This document shows positions 44,351 to 48,656 of a stretch of 48,656 nt of DNA, piece after piece. The notes under the pieces were generated by a model, which saw nothing but the letters and a program-made list of their open reading frames with translations, did no database searches and was not told the origin of the DNA. The position numbers and the translations under genes were made by a program. Location: NCBI GenBank assembly GCA_020629235.1, contig JAHDDS010000014.1:1-48656 (forward strand), written 5' to 3'. The DNA comes from Planktomarina sp. (GTDB taxonomy: Bacteria; Pseudomonadota; Alphaproteobacteria; Rhodobacterales; Rhodobacteraceae). The first letter of the stretch is position 1. Every line of letters starts with the position of its first letter.

Positions 44351-45298
44351 ATGCGACTGTTGATCACACGCCCCCTGCCTGACGCGGTGGTGGATGCCGC
44401 CCGTCCCCATTTTGACGAAGTGGAGGTGCGCGAAAACACATTGCCCATGTCCCATGCGGAAATGGTGGCCTCGCTTGCGCTTTACGATGCGGTGCTGCCC
44501 ACTTTGGGCGACCGGTACACCGCAGATGTGTTCGCGGACGGATCATCGCGCTGCCGGATGCTGGCCAACTTTGGGGTGGGGTACAACCACATCGACGTGG
44601 CCGCCGCAGCCAAGGCCGATGTGCAAGTGTCCAACACACCCGGCGCCGTGACGGACGCCACCGCAGATATCGCCATGACCCTGATGCTGATGACCTGCCG
44701 CCGCGCTGGCGAAGGCGAACGTCTGGTGCGGGCCGACGGATGGGACGGGTGGCACCCCACGCAGCTTTTGGGCTTTCACGTCAGCGGCAAGACCGTGGGG
44801 ATCATTGGCATGGGGCGGATCGGCCAGGCCATCGCACAGCGCTGTCGCCTGGGGTTTGGCATGAACGTGGTGTTTCACAATCGGTCGGAAAAATCTGTGG
44901 ACGGCTGCACCCAGCTGCCCACCATGGACGCCGTCGCCCAAGCCGCCGACGTGGTGGTGTTGGCGGTGCCTGCATCGCCCGAAACGCACCACCTGATCGG
45001 CGCAGATTTCTTCGCTGCCCTGGGGCCGAAATCGTTTTTGGTGAACATCGCGCGGGGCGACGTGATCGACGAAGCTGCCTTGGTGACGGCCCTGCAAGAC
45101 GGGGTGATCGCGGGGGCGGGGCTGGATGTGTACGAATTCGAACCCAAAGTGCCTGCTGCGTTGAAGGCCATGGACCATGTGACCCTGCTGCCCCATTTGG
45201 GCACCGCCGCTTTGGAAGTGCGCACGGACATGGGGCTGATGGCGGTGGACAATTTGGCGGCTTGGGTTGCAGGCCAAGCCTTGCCCAACGCGGTCTAG
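44351..45298 (+). CDS. D-2-hydroxyacid dehydrogenase (glycerate/glyoxylate type)
   Basis: 315 residues of the D-isomer-specific 2-hydroxyacid dehydrogenase family. NAD motif VGIIGMGRIGQAIA, catalytic Arg in NIARGDVIDE, Glu in DVYEFEP and His in LLPHLGTA. FGVGYNHIDV and SNTPGAVTDATADIA point to the GyaR-like glycerate/glyoxylate reductase branch. The exact substrate cannot be fixed. Its stop shares CTAG with the convergent tdk. Confidence 0.9.
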   Translation: MRLLITRPLPDAVVDAARPHFDEVEVRENTLPMSHAEMVASLALYDAVLPTLGDRYTADVFADGSSRCRMLANFGVGYNHIDVAAAAKADVQVSNTPGAVTDATADIAMTLMLMTCRRAGEGERLVRADGWDGWHPTQLLGFHVSGKTVGIIGMGRIGQAIAQRCRLGFGMNVVFHNRSEKSVDGCTQLPTMDAVAQAADVVVLAVPASPETHHLIGADFFAALGPKSFLVNIARGDVIDEAALVTALQDGVIAGAGLDVYEFEPKVPAALKAMDHVTLLPHLGTAALEVRTDMGLMAVDNLAAWVAGQALPNAV

Positions 45299-45906
45299 GG
45301 GGCGGCGCCTTTGGGGGGCGGGGTGCCGTCTTCCATGGCGGCACGAAAGTGGCGGCGGCACAGCGACACATAGGTTTCGTTGCCGCCGATCTGCACCTGC
45401 GCCCCGTCCGGGATGGGCCGCCAGTCCGCGTCCATCCGCACCACCATCGTGGCCTTCTTTCCGCAGTGGCAAATGGTGCGGATTTCCCGCATTTCGTCCG
45501 CCCAGGCCAGAAGTGCTGCGGACCCGGGAAACAGATCCCCTTTGAAATCCACGCGCAGCCCGTAACACATCACGGGCACCTTCAAATCGTCCACGGCGCG
45601 GGCCAATTGCCAGACTTGATCGTGGCTTAAAAACTGCGCTTCATCCACAAAGACGCAGGCCGGGCGATCATCGCTGTCGATCTTGGATTTCAAAAGGGCA
45701 AAGAGATCTTGATCAGGCGCAAACGTGTCCGCCTGGGCCCCGATCCCGATGCGCGATGCTATCCGTCCTGCGCCCGCGCGATTGTCCATCTGGGCCGTCA
45801 TCAAATAGGGCTGCATCCCCCGTTCGCGATAGTTGTGGGCCGCTTGCAGCAGCACCGTCGACTTGCCCGCGTTCATGGTGGAATAATGGAAGTACAGTTT
45901 CGCCAT
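45295..45906 (-). CDS. tdk: Thymidine kinase
   Basis: Salvage phosphorylation of thymidine. 203 residues: P-loop STMNAGKST (9-17), Walker B-like VFVDEAQFL with the catalytic Glu, and zinc Cys residues in TICHCGKKA and near SLCRRH. The usual MAKLYFHYSTMNAGKST N-terminus sets the start. There is no Shine-Dalgarno sequence: the bases before the ATG are a T-rich stretch at the foot of a strong hairpin. Confidence 0.96.
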   Translation of the reverse strand: MAKLYFHYSTMNAGKSTVLLQAAHNYRERGMQPYLMTAQMDNRAGAGRIASRIGIGAQADTFAPDQDLFALLKSKIDSDDRPACVFVDEAQFLSHDQVWQLARAVDDLKVPVMCYGLRVDFKGDLFPGSAALLAWADEMREIRTICHCGKKATMVVRMDADWRPIPDGAQVQIGGNETYVSLCRRHFRAAMEDGTPPPKGAAP

Positions 45907-45909
45907 GGG

Positions 45910-45954
45910 AAAAGAAGTGCCCCGCCGCCCTTGTCATTGCAAGGGGGCGGGGCA
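45910..45954 (-). terminator. Terminator-like hairpin directly upstream of tdk
   Basis: A 15-bp stem with a single bulged G (right arm 45940-45954, left arm 45918-45933) and a six-base loop is followed on the minus strand by CTTCTTTT. The T-stretch ends four bases before the tdk ATG. It could end an upstream transcript or act as an attenuator of tdk. It has no T-tract on the plus strand. Confidence 0.6.
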
Positions 45955-46253
45955 AACGAAGGTCACCGCTTACGCAAACGTTTATGACAAGCGCGGATGG
46001 GCAAAAAGCCCAGGGGATGGATGTGACGCGCCCCTCATAAAATTCGCACCGCCCGAGAACCGAACTATCCCCTTCGAAGACCGAAGGTGCGACCGACCAA
46101 CTACGCATGCCGGGGGCACGCCCCCAACCACTCGTACAAATCCCAAGACCAATTGAGATTGTTCCCTTAATGACATTGTCACCTGGGTCGATTAATGGGA
46201 AAAGAACTTTGGATTTCCCCCAGCTTTTCGGGGGTGTTTGGGATGGATGACCG
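45955..46253. other. Non-coding, hairpin-rich interval between tdk and the CII-like gene
   Basis: No convincing gene. It holds several perfect stems: GGGC/GCCC around AAAAA (45999-46011), TCGCACC/GGTGCGA enclosing 35 bases (46044-46050 with 46086-46092), GGGGGC/GCCCCC (46112-46125), TGACA-T-TGTCA (46171-46181) and CCCCC/GGGGG (46217-46234). A minus-strand small RNA ending at the tdk hairpin is possible; I could not match tmRNA, SRP RNA, RNase P or a tRNA. Confidence 0.35.
46171..46181 (+). promoter_or_regulatory. Palindrome upstream of the CII-like gene
   Basis: TGACATTGTCA is a perfect five-plus-five palindrome 72 bases before the ATG, following TTGAGA-like promoter sequence at 46154-46159. 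It is a candidate operator for the adjacent regulator. Confidence 0.35.
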
Positions 46254-46709
46254 ATGGCTGCGAATGCAAGTTACTTGAAGAAACACACCGAAGCGCTGGT
46301 CAAAGATGTGGGCATCGAAGCCGCCTGCGAATTGACCGGTAAATCGAAAGCCACCTTGGGGCGATATTATTCGGATACCGTGGAACATGCCGATCGTTTC
46401 ATGCCCATTGATGCCGTGGCTGCCTTAGAAGCCGCGTCCGGATATCCCCATGTTACCAGTGCCTTAGCAGAACTTTCCGGCATCACCCTGTCCTATGACG
46501 AAACCCGCCGCAACGACGCGGGCGGGGGCGTCAACGCGGATGTGGTGGCGCTGTCGCAGCGCTTTGCCATGTTGATGGCGGAATACAACCAATCCATCGA
46601 CGACGGCGTGATCACCGTGAACGAAGCCAAGCGCCTGCTGCGCGAAACACTGGCCCTGCAGCAAGTGCTGGTGGAAATGAAGCTGCATTTGGAAGAAGAA
46701 TCGAACTAA
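46254..46709 (+). CDS. Phage CII-like helix-turn-helix protein
   Basis: 151 residues. [21 protein letters not shown] looks like a helix-turn-helix (about 20-40; quoted approximately to the family pattern). [19 protein letters not shown] resembles the LTLDEALALQEATGD block of phage regulatory CII (CP76) proteins. The C-terminus ([22 protein letters not shown]) resembles their DGRITPNELARI helix. It is probably a domesticated regulator, with unknown targets; the assignment is moderate. The ribosome-binding site is weak. ArsH follows 11 bases after the stop, so the two are likely co-transcribed. Confidence 0.75.
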   Translation: MAANASYLKKHTEALVKDVGIEAACELTGKSKATLGRYYSDTVEHADRFMPIDAVAALEAASGYPHVTSALAELSGITLSYDETRRNDAGGGVNADVVALSQRFAMLMAEYNQSIDDGVITVNEAKRLLRETLALQQVLVEMKLHLEEESN

Positions 46710-46720
46710 GGGACGCCACC

Positions 46721-47431
46721 TTGGACGACATGCCCAATCTGCAGGCCGATCTGCTGCCCGCAATTCATTATGGTGATTTTGCATCACCTGACGATCCGGG
46801 CCATCCGCCCAAAATTTTGCTTCTGTACGGGTCATTGCGCGAAGAAAGCTTCAGCCGGATGGCGGCGGAAGAAGGCGCCCGGGTGCTGCGCGCTTTGGGC
46901 TGCGAAACCAAGTTTTTCGATCCCCGGGGGCTGCCCCAGCCAGACAGCTGCGACGCCGACCACGACAAGGTGGCAGAGTTGCGCGAACTGGCCCTATGGT
47001 CCGAAGGCATGGTGTGGTCGTCACCCGAACGCCACGGCGCCATGACCGGCATCATGAAAAGCCAAATCGACTGGATCCCCCTGTCGGCCATCGGCGGCAT
47101 TCGCCCGACCCAGGGCAAAACCCTTGCGATCATGCAGGTGTGCGGGGGGTCCCAGTCGTTCAACGCCGTCAACCAAATGCGCATTTTGGGGCGCTGGATG
47201 CGGATGATCACGATCCCGAACCAGTCCAGCGTGGCGAAGGCGTGGTTGGAGTTCGAAAACGGGCGCATGAAACCCAGTTCATATTACAACCGCATCGTGG
47301 ATGTGATGGAAGAATTGGTGCGCTTCACCGTCATGACCCGGGGCCGCAAAGACGCCCTGGTGGACCGGTATTCCGAACGGGTTGAAACGGCGGAAGAAGT
47401 CCACAAACGCGTGTCCCTTAAACAGATTTGA
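46721..47431 (+). CDS. arsH: ArsH-type NADPH-dependent FMN reductase
   Basis: 236 residues. [16 protein letters not shown] is the FMN-binding loop; [19 protein letters not shown] and [21 protein letters not shown] are typical of ArsH, which reduces quinones and oxidises methyl arsenite in characterised species. The start is TTG with AAGGGA seven bases upstream; an ATG three codons later would be too far from that site. No arsR, arsB, arsC or arsM is adjacent, so an arsenic function is not certain. Confidence 0.88.
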   Translation: MDDMPNLQADLLPAIHYGDFASPDDPGHPPKILLLYGSLREESFSRMAAEEGARVLRALGCETKFFDPRGLPQPDSCDADHDKVAELRELALWSEGMVWSSPERHGAMTGIMKSQIDWIPLSAIGGIRPTQGKTLAIMQVCGGSQSFNAVNQMRILGRWMRMITIPNQSSVAKAWLEFENGRMKPSSYYNRIVDVMEELVRFTVMTRGRKDALVDRYSERVETAEEVHKRVSLKQI

Positions 47432-47440
47432 TCCCGCGGG

Positions 47441-47470
47441 GCCGCGCGTTGCGCGGCACGTGATGTTTTT
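47441..47470 (+). terminator. Terminator-like hairpin after arsH
   Basis: GCCGCGC (47441-47447) pairs with GCGCGGC (47451-47457) over GTT; TTTTT follows after eight bases. Two further hairpins come directly behind: ACGATCCT/AGGATCGT (47471-47489) and CCTTC/GAAGG (47492-47504). Confidence 0.6.
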
Positions 47471-47532
47471 ACGATCCTTGCAGGATCGTTGCCTTCGGCG
47501 AAGGTATTTCGGGCTCAAAGTGAAGGGGGTGT

Positions 47533-47607
47533 TCAGATGAACGGCACGAATGGAATCCCGCATCCCGTCAGCCAAAGAAGTGTGCAGATCAGAACCAAAC
47601 GCGTCAT
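47533..47607 (-). CDS. 24-residue lipopeptide
   Basis: Encodes MTRLVLICTLLWLTG followed by CGIPFVPFI: a complete lipoprotein signal peptide with lipobox LTGC and a mature part of only nine residues. AAAGGG lies seven bases before the ATG. The ATG overlaps the stop of the ketoacyl synthase gene (ATGA), so translation is probably coupled. I recall similar GCGIPFVP-ending mini-lipoproteins in Rhodobacterales, without known function. Lgt, needed for its modification, is encoded 5 kb away. Confidence 0.6.
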   Translation of the reverse strand: MTRLVLICTLLWLTGCGIPFVPFI

Positions 47608-48656
47608 GCTGTGACCCTTTCAACGATGATCGACCCAACGGAATATCCGGCACCGAAACTGCAGATCACGCCCACATCACCCTGTTCCAAATCGGCGGAA
47701 TATTTGTGGAAGGCGATGATGGACCCGGCCGACGATGTGTTGGCATAATCCTGCAGGATGTTGGGCTGTTCGTCGGGGTCCGGCGTGCGGCCCATGACTT
47801 TTTTGCCGATAAAATCGTTCATGGACTTGTTGGCCTGGTGCAGCCAAAGCCGTTTGATATCAACGGCTTGCAGGTTTTCGTCCCCCATATGATCGCCGAT
47901 GTGGCGGCTGACCAGGGGCAGGACTTCTTTGAAAACTTTGCGGCCGTTTTGCATGAATTGCATGTCGCGGCGGTCTTGCATCCCTGGGTATTGCGCGCGG
48001 CGCAAGAAGCCGTTGTTGTTTCGGATATTGTTGGAAAACTGCGTGGCGCAGCGGGTGGATCTGATTTTGAAGTGGCTGCCTGTGGCGTCCTCGACCCGTT
48101 CGATCAAGGTGGCCGTGGCCACGTCGCCGAAGATGAAGTGACAGTCCCGATCGCGCCATTCCAGGTGATGGCTGCACAGTTCTGGGTTCACCACCAGGGC
48201 CTTGCGCGCCGACCCCGCGCGCACCATGTCGGCGGCGGCCTGAATGCCGAAGGTGGCGGATGAACAGGCAACGTTCATGTCAAACGCCATGCCGGATGCC
48301 CCCAACAGCTGCTGGATTTCCACCGCGATGGCCGGATATGCCCGTTCGTGGTTGGAAGCCGCGCAGATCAGCAGGTCCACATCATCGGCAGAAACGCCCG
48401 CGTTTTCAAGGGCTTGGGTGCAAGCATCCACCCCCATTTCGGCCATGACGGAAGGGGCGTCCATGGGACGGGGCGGCAGGATGGGGTGCATCACGTCGGG
48501 GTCCAAAATGCCGTCTTTGACATAGACATAGCGGCGTTCGATCCCGCTGGCGGCCACGATGAAATCCGCGCTGGATTGGGGTTTGGCGTCCACCGTTCCG
48601 GCGGCGATTTCACCGGCGTGTTCGGCGTTGAATTTGTCCGCATAGGCATTGAACGC
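47604..48656 (-). CDS. 3-oxoacyl-ACP synthase III-like protein (5' end outside window)
   Basis: 350 residues visible, N-terminus cut by the window edge. The frame continues to the last base. A GTG at 48593 is internal, since the upstream part (AFNAYADKFNAEHAGEIAAG) is protein-like and joins smoothly. Thiolase-fold catalytic triad: Cys in MNVACSSATFG, His in LWLHQANKSMN and Asn in YANTSSAGS. GAGYSVGSIIVERV closes the fold. It condenses acyl-CoA with malonyl-ACP or a similar partner; it differs from compact FabH by a longer N-terminus. Confidence 0.88.
   Translation of the reverse strand, partial: AFNAYADKFNAEHAGEIAAGTVDAKPQSSADFIVAASGIERRYVYVKDGILDPDVMHPILPPRPMDAPSVMAEMGVDACTQALENAGVSADDVDLLICAASNHERAYPAIAVEIQQLLGASGMAFDMNVACSSATFGIQAAADMVRAGSARKALVVNPELCSHHLEWRDRDCHFIFGDVATATLIERVEDATGSHFKIRSTRCATQFSNNIRNNNGFLRRAQYPGMQDRRDMQFMQNGRKVFKEVLPLVSRHIGDHMGDENLQAVDIKRLWLHQANKSMNDFIGKKVMGRTPDPDEQPNILQDYANTSSAGSIIAFHKYSADLEQGDVGVICSFGAGYSVGSIIVERVTA

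Noticed and set aside
45955-46200. tmRNA, SRP RNA, RNase P RNA or tRNA in the hairpin-rich interval
   Set aside because: None of the diagnostic conserved blocks of these RNAs could be found on either strand, and no tRNA cloverleaf with a T-loop fits.

Overview
The window is a gene-dense, GC-rich stretch of a typical alphaproteobacterial chromosome. It most likely comes from the Rhodobacterales (Roseobacter group). Pointers are an F1-only ATP synthase operon (atpHAGDC without F0 genes), an Hsp20-DUF1150 pair, a Hint_2-type protein, a fused Sat-CysC sulfate-activation enzyme, a TIGR01459-type HAD hydrolase and a DUF2125 protein. I see no rRNA, tRNA, CRISPR array, transposase, integrase or phage structural gene. 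The region reads as core genome, not an island.

Layout. 1-4.5 kb: Hint protein, rpsD, hisC-tyrC (aromatic or histidine amino acid synthesis) and an extensin/M15-like protein. 4.5-14.1 kb: DUF2125 protein, ChaC-type gamma-glutamylcyclotransferase, an ExbB-like plus long coiled-coil MotB/OmpA-like pair, M23 peptidase, clpA and gloB. 14.1-20.5 kb: a methyltransferase, the F1 operon and an H-type lectin protein. 20.5-28.6 kb: prs, a DsbA-fold isomerase and an alpha/beta hydrolase; then a minus-strand group (ltaE, a YcgN-like protein, ribF, a MaoC-type hydratase, a HAD hydrolase, ppaC); then DUF2161. 28.6-32.8 kb: a small hypothetical gene with a CtrA-like site near its start, a DM13 protein, groESL under a CIRCE element, and a secreted lipase-like protein. 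32.7-40.1 kb: purE-purK, DUF465, an hsp20-DUF1150-phzF-like operon behind a sigma-32-like promoter, a winged-helix/Sat/CysC fusion with two palindromic operators, trxB and a divergent Lrp-family regulator. 40.1-48.7 kb: a 36-residue small protein, pgeF, lgt, a UbiK-like gene, ybjN-like, proC, csaA-like, a 2-hydroxyacid dehydrogenase, tdk behind a terminator-like hairpin, a CII-like regulator with arsH, a 24-residue lipopeptide gene and a ketoacyl-ACP synthase III-like gene that runs off the window.

Together the genes cover translation, energy conversion, protein quality control (ClpA, GroESL, Hsp20), thiol and methylglyoxal metabolism (TrxB, GloB, ChaC), envelope upkeep (M23, extensin-like, PgeF, Lgt, ExbB/OmpA-like pair), nucleotide precursors (Prs, PurE/K, Tdk) and sulfate activation. 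The least ordinary points are: (i) a MarR-like winged helix read in frame into the Sat-CysC enzyme, with two GTTCA-N4-TGAAC palindromes around its putative promoter; (ii) the ExbB/MotB-like pair with a coiled coil of over 600 residues; (iii) very short conserved-looking genes (36 and 24 codons) with their own expression signals; (iv) a terminator-like hairpin abutting the tdk start; (v) six convergent gene pairs whose stop codons overlap or abut. All functions are inferred from sequence reading and family knowledge; no database search was run.
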